64,000 bases of DNA from Streptomyces sp. TBY4. GTDB taxonomy: Bacteria; Actinomycetota; Actinomycetes; Streptomycetales; Streptomycetaceae. Below are positions 8,548 through 17,600 of the stretch, piece after piece. A model generated the notes under the pieces. The model ran no database searches. It was given only the letters and a program-made list of their open reading frames with translations, and was not told the origin of the DNA. Both the position numbers and the translations under genes were made by a program. Positions within the stretch are counted from its first letter, which is position 1. Each line of letters starts with the position of its first letter. The stretch lies in NCBI RefSeq assembly GCF_024213195.1, contig NZ_JANAVF010000001.1, positions 1 to 64,000 on the forward strand, written 5' to 3'.

Positions 8548-8808
8548 TCAGCCCTGTTCTTCCGTGCCCGTGCGGGCACGGGCACCCGAGCGGGTGCGGC
8601 CCGTGGTCTGGGCGCGTTCCGGATGGCGGCGCACGTACTCGCGCTCCAGCTCGTCCATCCGCCGGGTGTGCGTGACCAGCGCGTCGTCCGATCCGTGCAG
8701 CAGGGTCTCGTGACGCGTGCGGTGGATGGCTTCGAGCTCCTTCATCAGGCGGCCCTCTTCCAGCCCGCCCGCCGACGGCCCGGCCTCACGTGCCTCGTGC
8801 TCCGCCAT
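8548..8808 (-). CDS. Small DUF6158-like protein
   Basis: An 86-residue acidic/basic mixed protein with HRTRHETLLHGSDDALVTHTRR in its middle, a pattern I recall from the small actinobacterial DUF6158 family. No membrane segment or signal peptide is visible. The ATG has AGAGGTGA upstream. It stands alone between the TetR promoter and the LysR gene. Function unknown; the basic C-terminus (TGRTRSGARARTG) could contact nucleic acid, which is a guess. Confidence 0.72.
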   Translation of the reverse strand: MAEHEAREAGPSAGGLEEGRLMKELEAIHRTRHETLLHGSDDALVTHTRRMDELEREYVRRHPERAQTTGRTRSGARARTGTEEQG

Positions 8809-8857
8809 GGCAGGTCACCTCTCCCTCGGCCGGTCCGGGCGCCTCGCCCGGCCGCGC

Positions 8858-9790
8858 TCATCCCATCATCACCGAGGCGGCAGAGGGCTGCGCGGTCGCG
8901 CGGGCCGCGCAGCTGCGGGCCACCTCGTCGGCGAAGGCGCGGGCGAGCGGAGCGAGGGCGGACCAGCGCCGGACGGCCCAGCCGACGGCGAGCGGCGGCA
9001 GCGCGGGGACCGACACCAGGCGGAGCGGGCCGTCCGATCCGGGGACCTGCCAGCCGGGCAGCGCGGGGACGACGGCGTGGCCGAGGCCCAGTTCGGCGAG
9101 GAGGAGGGCGGTGTCCCAGTCGGCGGCGCTGGTGTCGGAGCTGATCCGGATGCCCGCCTCGGCGAGGGCGGCGTCCAGGTGGGCCCGGGAGGTGGAGTTC
9201 TCCGGCAGCCGGATGTGGCGGAGGGCTCCGAGTTCGGCCGGCTCCAGGCGGGAGCGGGCGGCGAGCGGATCGTCGGCGCCGACCGCGAGGACCCAGGGCA
9301 GCTCCATGACGGGCCGCTGCTCGATGCCCCGTACGGGGGCGCCGATGGTGATCCACGCGAGGTCGAGGTCCTCGGCGGCCAGGGCCTCGAAGCAGCTCCG
9401 GCTGGAGTTCTCGGTCTGGAACTCCAGGCTGACCCCGGGGTGGGCGCGCCGGAAGGCGACGATCGCCCCGGCCATGAAGTGGCGCACGGTGGTGGCCCCG
9501 GTGGTGACGCGGACCGAGCCGCCGTCGCCCCGGACGAGGGCGTCGAGCCGACGCAGGGCGCCGTCGAGCCCGGCGATCCCGTCGGCGGCGGCCGCCTGGA
9601 GGATCAGACCGGCCCCGGTGGGCGAGACTCCGCGCGGGTGCCGCTCCAGGAGCGCGGCGCCGGTCTCCTTCTCCAGGCGGCGGATGTGCTGGCTGACGGC
9701 GGACTGGGTGCGGCCGAGGTCGCGGGCGACGGCGCTGAGGCTGCCGGCCCGGCAGACGGCGACGAAGACGCGGAGATCATCGAGGGTCAC
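8858..9790 (-). CDS. LysR-family transcriptional regulator
   Basis: A 310-residue LysR regulator. The N-terminal winged HTH reads LRVFVAVCRAGSLSAVARDL then TQSAVSQHIRRLEKETGAALL; the C-terminal periplasmic-binding-like effector domain fills residues about 90-290. The GTG at 9790 is preferred over the TTG at 9799 because it aligns with the usual start two residues before the LDDLRVF motif and has GGGGG just upstream. Its start lies within a perfect dyad at 9791-9816. There is no divergent partner, so its targets beyond itself are not visible here. Confidence 0.9.
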   Translation of the reverse strand: MTLDDLRVFVAVCRAGSLSAVARDLGRTQSAVSQHIRRLEKETGAALLERHPRGVSPTGAGLILQAAAADGIAGLDGALRRLDALVRGDGGSVRVTTGATTVRHFMAGAIVAFRRAHPGVSLEFQTENSSRSCFEALAAEDLDLAWITIGAPVRGIEQRPVMELPWVLAVGADDPLAARSRLEPAELGALRHIRLPENSTSRAHLDAALAEAGIRISSDTSAADWDTALLLAELGLGHAVVPALPGWQVPGSDGPLRLVSVPALPPLAVGWAVRRWSALAPLARAFADEVARSCAARATAQPSAASVMMG

Positions 9791-9816
9791 AACCCCCAAG
9801 GTATCCCTTGGGGGTT
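9791..9816. promoter_or_regulatory. Perfect 11-bp inverted repeat at the LysR start
   Basis: AACCCCCAAGG at 9791-9801 and its exact complement at 9806-9816 are separated by TATC. The dyad touches the first base of the LysR GTG start, so binding there would block transcription or translation start. It is a strong autoregulatory operator candidate. It does not show the classic LysR T-N11-A form in an obvious way. Confidence 0.75.
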
Positions 9817-9880
9817 ACCAGAAATCCGGAGGATTGACTTGGATGTCCGGCTGCCCGACGATCACTTCACGGCCCAGGGC

Positions 9881-9921
9881 GGCAACCCGGTCCCGCCATC
9901 GCGAGGGCGGGACCGGGTGCC
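9881..9921. terminator. GC-rich hairpin downstream of the YunG-like gene
   Basis: CCCGGTCCCGCC at 9886-9897 pairs perfectly with 9906-9917 across a short loop, and GGCA at 9881-9884 extends the stem to 9921 around a single-base bulge. It lies just past the stop of the minus-strand gene ending at 9934 and fits a U-tract-poor actinobacterial terminator. Confidence 0.7.
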
Positions 9922-9933
9922 GACCCGCTGCCG

Positions 9934-10350
9934 CTAGGCCGCGGTGGCACCAGCCGCACCGGCCGTACCGGTGAGCTTGGCCAGGACCTGGTCGCGCAGG
10001 AGCTCGTACTCCGTGCGCAGGCGGCGCAGTTCGCTGTCCGGGGGGCGGGGTATGACGATCCCCTCGGTGACCTGCTCCTCCGGTGCGAACTGCTCGCGGG
10101 TGAGGTCGATCTCTATGCCGAGGCCCAGGCGGTTCCACCAGTGGTAGTCCACGCGCTCCCCGTCGACGAGGACCTCGCCTCGGATCAGCTCGCCGCCGAG
10201 CAGGTCGTTGAGGACGAGCGCGGTGACACCGCACTGGTCACGGGCCGGGTTCTCCCTGGTCCACCGGTCGCGGTACTCGGGCGTGCACGTCATCGCGCTC
10301 CAACTGCTGCGGACGGCCCGGTCGATGTCGGTCAGAAGGAAAGGTGTCAT
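9934..10350 (-). CDS. YunG-like protein of unknown function
   Basis: A 138-residue soluble protein. Features are RSSWSAMTCTPEY near the N-terminus, DQCGVTALVLNDLLGGELIRGEV in the middle (a Cys followed by an amphipathic helix) and HWWNRLGLGIEIDLTREQF. This arrangement resembles the YunG family, which looks cysteine-peptidase-like (Cys, then His and Asp) but has no proven role. The ATG at 10350 is chosen because GAGG lies nine bases upstream; the longer reading frame adds low-quality sequence. Confidence 0.75.
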   Translation of the reverse strand: MTPFLLTDIDRAVRSSWSAMTCTPEYRDRWTRENPARDQCGVTALVLNDLLGGELIRGEVLVDGERVDYHWWNRLGLGIEIDLTREQFAPEEQVTEGIVIPRPPDSELRRLRTEYELLRDQVLAKLTGTAGAAGATAA

Positions 10351-10459
10351 GCCGCCCATCCTCGCAACCGGCACTGACAACGATCCAGACCCCGGCCGAC
10401 CGTCCGGTCGGATCGTGCGCGTTCCGGTCATTCGCGCTGCGGTTCCGTGCGCGTTCCGG

Positions 10460-11389
10460 TCATTCGCGCCCGGGGCCGGCCGCGAGGAGTTCGCCGATGA
10501 CCTGCCGGGCGATGGACGCCATCCTCGGGTTCGTCACCCGGTAGTAGTTCAGCTCCATGAGCGCGATCGACAGGGCCCAGCCGCGTGCGCGGGTCCACAT
10601 CGCGTCGTCGGCCCCCACCGCGGCCCGGAAGGCGGGGCGGGCCGCGCCCGGGAGGACGTACCAGGCCGGGATCAGGTCGACTGCGGGGTCCCCGAGGCCC
10701 GCGCAGCCGAAGTCGATGACCGCGCCGAGCCCGCCGCCGTCCGCCAGGAGCAGGTTCCCCGGTTGCAGGTCGGCGTGGATCCAGACCGGCCCGCCGGGCC
10801 ACTCGGGAGCGCGAAGGGCCGTGTCCCACAGGGCGGTTGCCGCTGCGGCGTCGACCGCGCCGTCGGCGTCGAGCGCCGCGATCACGGTGCGGACCTCGGA
10901 GTCCCGCGCGGCCAGGGGTTCGCTGCGGTAGGAGGGCGGCCCGTCGGCGGGATCGACCCGGCGCAGGGAGAGGACGAACTCCGCGAGGTCCCGGGCGAGC
11001 AGCTCCGGTTCCGGAAGGCGCCCCGTCACCGGGATCTCGCCCGGGAGCCACCGGTAGACGGACCAGGGCCAGGGGTACCCCTCGGCGGGCCCGCCGATGC
11101 CCAGCGGCACGGGTACGGCCACCGGCAGCGAAGGGGCGAGCCGCGTCAGCCAGTTCTGCTCGGCCTCCACGTCGCCGGCGGAGCCCGCCGTACGGGGAAG
11201 GCGTACGACCATGTCGCCACCCAGCCGGTACATGGCGTTGGAGGTGCCCGCGGTGTCGACCCGCTCGACGGGAAGGCCCGCCCACCGGGGGAACTGAGCG
11301 GCGATCAGCCGGCGTACGAGCGCGGTGTCGATGTCCGGTTCTCCGGCGTGCATGCGGTCGGGGTGGGACGTCTCCGTGGCGTCGGGCAT
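10460..11389 (-). CDS. Aminoglycoside phosphotransferase-family kinase
   Basis: A 309-residue protein of the APH/choline-kinase fold. The catalytic loop is IHADLQPGNLL (HxDxxxxN) and the metal motif is VIDFGCAGLGDPAVDL. The N-terminal lobe has TSNAMYRLGGDMVVRLPR with the ATP-binding strand. It probably phosphorylates a small hydroxylated substrate; aminoglycoside resistance is possible but unproven, since this fold is widespread. The start is uncertain: ATG 11389 has AGGTG at good spacing, 11401 has AGGA too close, and 11353 matches the usual N-terminus (MHAGEPDID) but lacks a ribosome-binding site. Confidence 0.87.
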   Translation of the reverse strand: MPDATETSHPDRMHAGEPDIDTALVRRLIAAQFPRWAGLPVERVDTAGTSNAMYRLGGDMVVRLPRTAGSAGDVEAEQNWLTRLAPSLPVAVPVPLGIGGPAEGYPWPWSVYRWLPGEIPVTGRLPEPELLARDLAEFVLSLRRVDPADGPPSYRSEPLAARDSEVRTVIAALDADGAVDAAAATALWDTALRAPEWPGGPVWIHADLQPGNLLLADGGGLGAVIDFGCAGLGDPAVDLIPAWYVLPGAARPAFRAAVGADDAMWTRARGWALSIALMELNYYRVTNPRMASIARQVIGELLAAGPGRE

Positions 11390-11535
11390 GGGCACCTGCA
11401 TCTTCCTGAGCGGTCCGGGATCGGGGCGTCCGCCATGATCGCCGACCCGCTCTGCTCCTTTCCATTCCTTTTCATTCGTTGACGGGAGGGGCCGCCGCGC
11501 CGGGCCCTCCGCACTTCAAGTCGGGTCGGATGCGG

Positions 11536-11556
11536 CCGTCCGGGCGCCCCGGACGG
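11536..11556. promoter_or_regulatory. Perfect dyad upstream of the glutamate decarboxylase
   Basis: CCGTCCGGG at 11536-11544 and its exact complement at 11548-11556 flank a CGC loop. It sits in the divergent region between the phosphotransferase gene and gadB. It could be an operator for either gene or a small RNA hairpin in the gadB leader. Confidence 0.55.
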
Positions 11557-11667
11557 ATGTGGCATGGAGGGAGGGCGACATCCCGTCAGGGTGTGGCCCG
11601 CCCGCCCGCGCCGGGACTCTCCGGCGGGCGGCACCATCCGTACGACCCCAGATCGTGAGTGATTCCC

Positions 11668-13059
11668 GTGACGGTCACCAACCCCGCTCAGGAGCCCTCC
11701 TCGGCCTCGAACGGCGTCTACACCTCGTCCCTCGGGCGGGCCGCCCTGCCCAGGGACCGCTTCCCCGTCCCGTCCGCCGACCCCGAGGCCGTGTACCAGC
11801 TGATCCACGACGAGGTGGAGCTCGACGGGAACTCCTCCCAGAACCTCGCCACCTTCTGCACCACGTGGAGCGAGCCCCTGGCCCGGGCGCTGATGGGCGA
11901 GAGCCTCGGCAAGAACATGATCGACAAGGACGAGTACCCGCAGACCGCCGAGATCGAGCAGCGCTGCGTGCGCATGCTCTCCGACCTGTGGCACGGCCCC
12001 GATCCCGAGCACGCCCTCGGCTGCTCCACCACCGGGTCCAGCGAGGCCTGCATGCTCGGCGGCCTGGCCATGAAGTGGCGCTGGCGCAAGGCCCGCCAGG
12101 CGGCCGGACGGCCCGCCGACCGGCCGAACATCGTGTGCGGTCCGGTGCAGATCTGCTGGAAGAAGTTCGCCCGCTACTTCGACGTCGAGCTCCGCGAGGT
12201 CCCGCTGCTGCCCGGCGCCACCGGCCTGCGTCCCGAGCAGCTGCGCGCGCACGTCGACGAGAACACCATCGGCGTCGTCGCCATCCTCGGCGTCACCTTC
12301 ACGTGCGACTACGAGCCGGTCGCCGCGCTCGCCGCCGAACTCGACGCCATCCAGGCCGAGACGGGCCTCGACGTCCCCATCCACGTGGACGCGGCCAGCG
12401 GGGGCTTCATCGCCCCCTTCGTCCAGCCCGACCTGGTCTGGGACTTCCGGGTCCCGCGCGTGGTCTCCGTCAACGCCTCGGGCCACAAGTACGGTCTCGC
12501 CCCGCTGGGCGTCGGCTGGGTCGTGTGGCGCGAACCGGAGCTGCTGCCCGAGGAACTCGTCTTCTACGTCGACTACCTGGGCGGCAACATGCCGACCTTC
12601 GCGCTGAACTTCTCCCGACCCGGCGGCGAGATCATCGCCCAGTACTACCTCTTCCTGCGCCTGGGCCGGGAGGGCTACCGGCAGACCCAGCAGAGCTGCC
12701 TCGACACGGCCGCCCACCTCGGCGAACAGATAGCGGCGATGGGCCCGTTCACCCTCCTCTACGACGGCCGCGGCGCGCTGCCCGGTATCTCGTACACCCT
12801 CACCGACCCCGGCAGCACCCCCTACACGCTCTACGACCTCTCGGCGAAGCTGCGCGAGCGCGGCTGGCAGATCGCCGCCTATCCGCTGCCCGCGGACCGC
12901 CAGGACACCGTCGTCCACCGCATCCTGGTCCGCCGCGAGATCAGCTACGACAAGGCATCCCTGTTCCTCGACGACATGCGGCGGGCCGTCACCCAGCTGT
13001 CCGGCGCCGTTGCCGCCCCTGCCCCCTCGACCGCCGGGCCGGTCTCCTTCCACCACTGA
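11668..13059 (+). CDS. gadB: Glutamate decarboxylase (PLP-dependent)
   Basis: A 463-residue group II PLP decarboxylase closely matching bacterial glutamate decarboxylases. It shows GCSTTGSSEACMLGGLAMKW (glutamate/PLP site), HVDAASGGFIAPF (PLP-binding Asp and Ala) and the Schiff-base lysine in NASGHKYGLAPLG (Lys274). It converts glutamate to GABA and CO2 while consuming a proton. The antiporter gene begins 20 bases after its stop, so the two form a GABA shunt/acid-resistance operon as in enteric gadBC. The GTG at 11668 is chosen with GTGAG upstream; GTG 11659 is an alternative. The C-terminus keeps the HH end typical of gadB. Confidence 0.93.
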   Translation: MTVTNPAQEPSSASNGVYTSSLGRAALPRDRFPVPSADPEAVYQLIHDEVELDGNSSQNLATFCTTWSEPLARALMGESLGKNMIDKDEYPQTAEIEQRCVRMLSDLWHGPDPEHALGCSTTGSSEACMLGGLAMKWRWRKARQAAGRPADRPNIVCGPVQICWKKFARYFDVELREVPLLPGATGLRPEQLRAHVDENTIGVVAILGVTFTCDYEPVAALAAELDAIQAETGLDVPIHVDAASGGFIAPFVQPDLVWDFRVPRVVSVNASGHKYGLAPLGVGWVVWREPELLPEELVFYVDYLGGNMPTFALNFSRPGGEIIAQYYLFLRLGREGYRQTQQSCLDTAAHLGEQIAAMGPFTLLYDGRGALPGISYTLTDPGSTPYTLYDLSAKLRERGWQIAAYPLPADRQDTVVHRILVRREISYDKASLFLDDMRRAVTQLSGAVAAPAPSTAGPVSFHH

Positions 13060-13078
13060 CCGCGATCAGAGGTCCGCC

Positions 13079-14584
13079 ATGCCCACGAGAGATCCGACTC
13101 GACCCGCTGCCCGGCCCGTTGCCCCACCCGACACCCGGGCCGTCCTGACCGAGGCCGGCCGGGCGAGGGGCCTGACCGTCCCCGCCGTCGGCCTGATGAC
13201 GGCGGCGTCCGTGATCACCAGCCTCCGCGGCCTTCCGATGATGGCCGAGGAGGAGATGACGATGTTCGTGTACATCGGCTTCGCCACCCTCCTCTTCCTC
13301 ATCCCCGCGGCCCTGGTCTCCGCCGAACTCGGCAGTGCCTTCGCCAGCCGCAAGGGAGGCGTCTACGACTGGGTCGGCGAGGCCTTCGGCCGGCACTTCG
13401 GCTTCACCGCCGTCTGGCTCCAGTGGATCCAGAACGTCGTCTGGTACCCCACCGGACTCGGCTTCGCCGCGGCCGCCGTCGCCTTCGCCGTGCACGACCC
13501 CTCGCTCGCCTCGAACCACGTCTTCGTCGGCCTGTTCTGCATCGGCGCGTACTGGCTGGCCACCCTGGTCGCCCTCAGCGGCACCGGGTTCCTGGTGAAG
13601 ATCGCCAAGCGGGGCTTCGTCCTCGGCACGGCCCTGCCGGGACTGATGCTGCTCGGCCTGTTCGTGTACTGGATCGCCTCCGGCCACCCGATCGGCTGGG
13701 AGCACGCCGCGGCCACCGCGGTCACCAGCCACGGACACCCGCGCTTCTTCCCCGCGCTCACCGGGCTCAGCACGCTCGCCTTCCTCGCCGGGATCCTGCT
13801 GCTCTTCGCGGGCGGCGAGTCCCAGGCGGTGCACGTCTCGGAGATGGACCGGCCCGAGCACGGCTACCCGAAGGCCATGTGGATCGCCGCCGGACTGGCC
13901 TTCGCGATCTTCACGGCCGGGTCCCTCGCCGTGGCGGGCATCCTCCCGTACGGCGACATCAGCCTCACCTCCGAAGTCTTCGACGCCTTCCAGTCCGTAC
14001 TCGGCGGCGCACTGCACGTCGGCTGGCTGGTCCCGCTCGTCTCCGCCCTGGTCGGCTACGGCGCGCTCAGCGGCGCCCTCGCCTGGATCAACGGCCCGAG
14101 CAAGGCCCTGCTCTCCACCGCCCGGGACGGGCTGCTGCCGCCGGCCCTGGCGCGCACCAACAAGAAGGGCGCCCAGCGCAACATCCTGCTGACGCAGGGC
14201 GTGATCGTCACCCTGATCTCTTCGATCTACCTGATCACGCCGAACGTGTCCGCCGCGTTCTTCCTGATCTCGGCCATGACGGTCTGCCTCTACATCGTCA
14301 TGTACCTGATGCTGTACGCGGCCGCCATCCGGCTCCGCTACACCCACCCCGAACTGCCGCGCAGCTTCCGCATCCCCGGTGGCAACGCGGGCATGTGGGT
14401 GGTGGCCGGCACCGGCTTCGCCGCCGTGGCCTTCGCCCTGGTGCTGTCCTTCGTACCGCCGGCCCAGCTGCCCATCGGCAGCCCGGGCACGTACGTGGGC
14501 CTGGTCGCCGCCGGTCTGGTGGTCTTCACCGGAGCACCCGTCCTGCTCTGCAGGCTGGCCAAGCCGTCCTGGCGGACGCAGTAG
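13079..14584 (+). CDS. gadC: APC-family glutamate:GABA antiporter
   Basis: A 501-residue transporter of the amino acid-polyamine-organocation family with about 12 hydrophobic segments. TM1 carries VGLMTAASVITSLRGLPMMA, in the place of the substrate-binding G-rich break; SAELGSAFASRKGGVYDWV follows in TM2-3, and the NGPSKALLSTARDG loop is typical of GadC-like proteins. Its position 20 bases after gadB, with AGAGG before the ATG, points to exchange of external glutamate for internal GABA. A strong hairpin follows the gene. I saw no obvious C-terminal autoinhibitory plug like that of E. coli GadC, so its pH gating may differ. Confidence 0.92.
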   Translation: MPTRDPTRPAARPVAPPDTRAVLTEAGRARGLTVPAVGLMTAASVITSLRGLPMMAEEEMTMFVYIGFATLLFLIPAALVSAELGSAFASRKGGVYDWVGEAFGRHFGFTAVWLQWIQNVVWYPTGLGFAAAAVAFAVHDPSLASNHVFVGLFCIGAYWLATLVALSGTGFLVKIAKRGFVLGTALPGLMLLGLFVYWIASGHPIGWEHAAATAVTSHGHPRFFPALTGLSTLAFLAGILLLFAGGESQAVHVSEMDRPEHGYPKAMWIAAGLAFAIFTAGSLAVAGILPYGDISLTSEVFDAFQSVLGGALHVGWLVPLVSALVGYGALSGALAWINGPSKALLSTARDGLLPPALARTNKKGAQRNILLTQGVIVTLISSIYLITPNVSAAFFLISAMTVCLYIVMYLMLYAAAIRLRYTHPELPRSFRIPGGNAGMWVVAGTGFAAVAFALVLSFVPPAQLPIGSPGTYVGLVAAGLVVFTGAPVLLCRLAKPSWRTQ

Positions 14585-14597
14585 CGGCCACGGCGCA

Positions 14598-14635
14598 CGG
14601 AGCCCGGCCCGGCTGGAATGCCGGGCCGGGCTCCG
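14598..14635. terminator. Bidirectional hairpin terminator between gadC and the GH31 gene
   Basis: A 15-base stem (14598-14612 with 14621-14635) closes over an 8-base loop between two convergent genes. Confidence 0.85.
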
Positions 14636-14655
14636 CGGAATGCGAGCGGTACCGG

Positions 14656-17600
14656 TCAGGGGGTGAAGGTCCAGCGCTGGGCCGGTGTGGAGGCGCAGGC
14701 GACCCGGGTGAGCCGGGTGCCGTTGGCGGTGGCGGAGCCGGCCGGGGTCAGGCACTGGCCGGAGTTGCGCAGGCTGCCGTCCGGGCCGGTCTGCCAGCTC
14801 TGGCCCGGGCTGCCGTCGCAGGTCCGGATCGCGACGGCGGTGGCGGTGGCGGCGTCCAGGCAGACTCCGCCGAGGCCGGTCAGCCGGCCGTCGCCCTGCA
14901 GGGTCCAGCGCTGGTTGGGTCCCCCGTGGCAGCTGTACAGGGTGGGCTGGGTGCCGGGGGTGGTGGCGCTGCCCGGGAGGTCCATGCAGCTGGCCGAGGC
15001 CCCGTTGACCAGGGTGGCGGCCGCCGGCAGCGGGGTCGGGCGGCCGGTGAGGGTGATCTCGGCGGCGCTGGTCCAGGGGCCGCGGCCGCCGGCCTCGGTC
15101 AGTGCCTTCAGCCTGAGGTAGCGGCCCGCCTTCGCGGAGAGGGGGACCGACTTGAGGGCCGCGGTGTCGGCGAAGGTGCCGGTGGCCACGGGGGATCCCC
15201 AGTCGGTGGTGGTGTCCGAGACGTACACCTCGTAGCCGCCGATCCGGCCGTTGACCCCGCCGTCCTGGCGGGGCAGGTAGCCCAGACCGTCGGCCGTGTA
15301 CCGGGCTCCGAGGTCGATCTGGATCTCGTGCGGGAGCGCGGCCGGGTTGCCGCCGGACCAGGCGGTGTGCCAGATGGTCCCGCCGTTCCCGTCGAAGGCA
15401 TTGCGGGCGGCGCCGTTCTCGCTCGCGGTCTCCTGGCTGTCGGCGGAGACCAGGGTCCACGCCGACTGCGGGACGGGGCTGGAGGTGACCGGGATGGGGT
15501 CGGCGGCCGGGACGGAGGTGCCGGTGGCCGAGACGCTGAACGCGGCCGACTTCGTACCGGTCTTGGTCCACAGGATGCCGCCGCGGTCGGCGGCGTCGAA
15601 GAACCAGCCCGTCGTCGCCGCTTCGTAGGCGGCCTTGCTGCTCAGCCGGGTCAGGGCGGCGCCGTCCACGGTGAGCGCGGTGGGGGCGGTGGCCACGTGG
15701 AGGCTGAACTCGTAGCCGCGCGAGGCCGGTTTGCCGGTGTAGCTGCCGGCCGGAGCGGAGACGGACACGGTGACCGTGCCGGAGCCGGACGCGGGGGCGG
15801 TGACGTCGACCTGCTGGCGGGCGAAGGCTCCGCTCTGGTGGGCGCGGGTGATGCCGTCGTCCTCGTAGAGGCTGAAGGAGGTGTTGCCGCGCGGGTGGAT
15901 GTCGTAGGTGAGGGTGGAGACGGGCTTCTCCCCCGTGTAGTTCATCTGCGGCCACATCGGGACGATGGCGCCGCCCTTGACGAAGAGGGGCAGGGTGTCG
16001 AGCGGGGCCTGGTAGCCGTTGAGCCAGCCCGGTCCGGCGTAGGTCCTGCCCGTCCAGTAGTCCGTCCAGGTGCCTGCCGGGAGGTAGATGCCGTCGCGCA
16101 CGGCGGTGTCGGAGACCACGGGCGCGACGAGGAAGGAGTCGCCGGCCATGAACTGGCCGCTGGTCAGGTTGCCGCGCGCGACCGGGTCCTCGGGGTACTC
16201 CAGGACCATGGCACGGGTGCTCGGGACGCCGGTCTCGTGCGCGGTCCGGCTCATCGTGTACAGGTACGGCATGAGCCGCATCTTCAGCTGGAGGTACTTG
16301 CGGTTGATCGAGAGGTACGGCTCCGCGAACCGCCAGGGCTGCTTGTCCTGGTAGCCGGCCGACGGACCGGTGGCGCCCCAGCCGGACATGGTCATGAAGG
16401 CCGGGGTGAAGGCCTTCCACTGGAGGTCGCGGGCGTACGTCTTGGGGCTGCCGGCGAAGATGCCGTCGACGTCGCCGGTGGCGTAGTTGAAGCCGGAGAG
16501 GCCCGCGCCGGTGATGGCGGGGACGTGCCAGCGCATGTCGTCCCAGGTGCCGTTGGTGTCACCGGTCCAGACGACGGCGTTGCGCTGGGTGCCGGACCAG
16601 CCGTCGACGGTCCAGACGTAGCGGCGGGCGTCGGAGTTCTTCTCGATGCCGTCGACGGCCTGCTGGACTCCTGCGAAGGCCGTCTTGTAACCGCCGCCGA
16701 TCCAGGCGACGTCGGTCTTCACGCCCCGCGAACCGGCCGTCCCCACTTCCTCGTTGATGTTGCCGAGGCCGGTGGAGGTCCACAGCCCGGTCTGGAAGCC
16801 CTTGGCCTTCAGGGCGTCGACGGTGGACTTCAGGGGCGCGGTGTAGCCGCAGCCGTAGCCGTCGTTGGGCAGGAACCAGCCCGAGGGCATGTCGGCGGCG
16901 CGGGCGTCCGTGGCGTAGCCGACGACATCCGGGGTGGTCTGGTGCCGGAGCCGGTTGTGGTCGCCCTGGTAGGCCGGGTTGGAGGCGTTGAAGCAGTCGG
17001 CGTTGCCGAGCTCGAAGCCCCACGCGGGAGCCATGAAGGGCTTGCCGCTGACGTCGGTGTAGGCGTCCAGGACGGTCTTGAGGGAGTCGCCGGTGAAGTA
17101 CCAGGCGTCGAAGCGCTTCTCGTCGTGGGTGAGGGTGGTGGGGGCGTTGAAGCCGTACGAGCCCGGGGCCCAGGTGTTGCGCATCACGCCGTAGTGGTTG
17201 GTCGACACGTAGAAGGGCGCGGGGCTGGCGTTGTTGTTCTCGCGCCACTTGTTGTCGACGGCGATGGGGACGGTCTTGCCGCGCAGCGCCCATTCGCCCA
17301 GGCGCAGGCCCGTTCCGTAGAACTGCTCGTCCGTCCCGCGCGCCAGGTACTGGGTGGTCTGGCTGCTGGTCCAGGAGGTGGGCTGCGTCTCCTGCCAGAC
17401 GAGGGTGGAGTTGTCGGCGCGGTAGACGGAGAACTGGAGCGGGGTCTTGTTGGCCCGGATAGTCAGGGATCCGGTGGTGATCTTGTAGTACGTGCCCGCG
17501 TCGGTCCAGGCGGCGCTCACGGGGCCGAAGTCGGTGGTGGGGGCGAGGTCGGTGCCGGCCGGGTCGTTGGTGAAGGCGCCGTCGGGCGAGAGCCAGAGCC

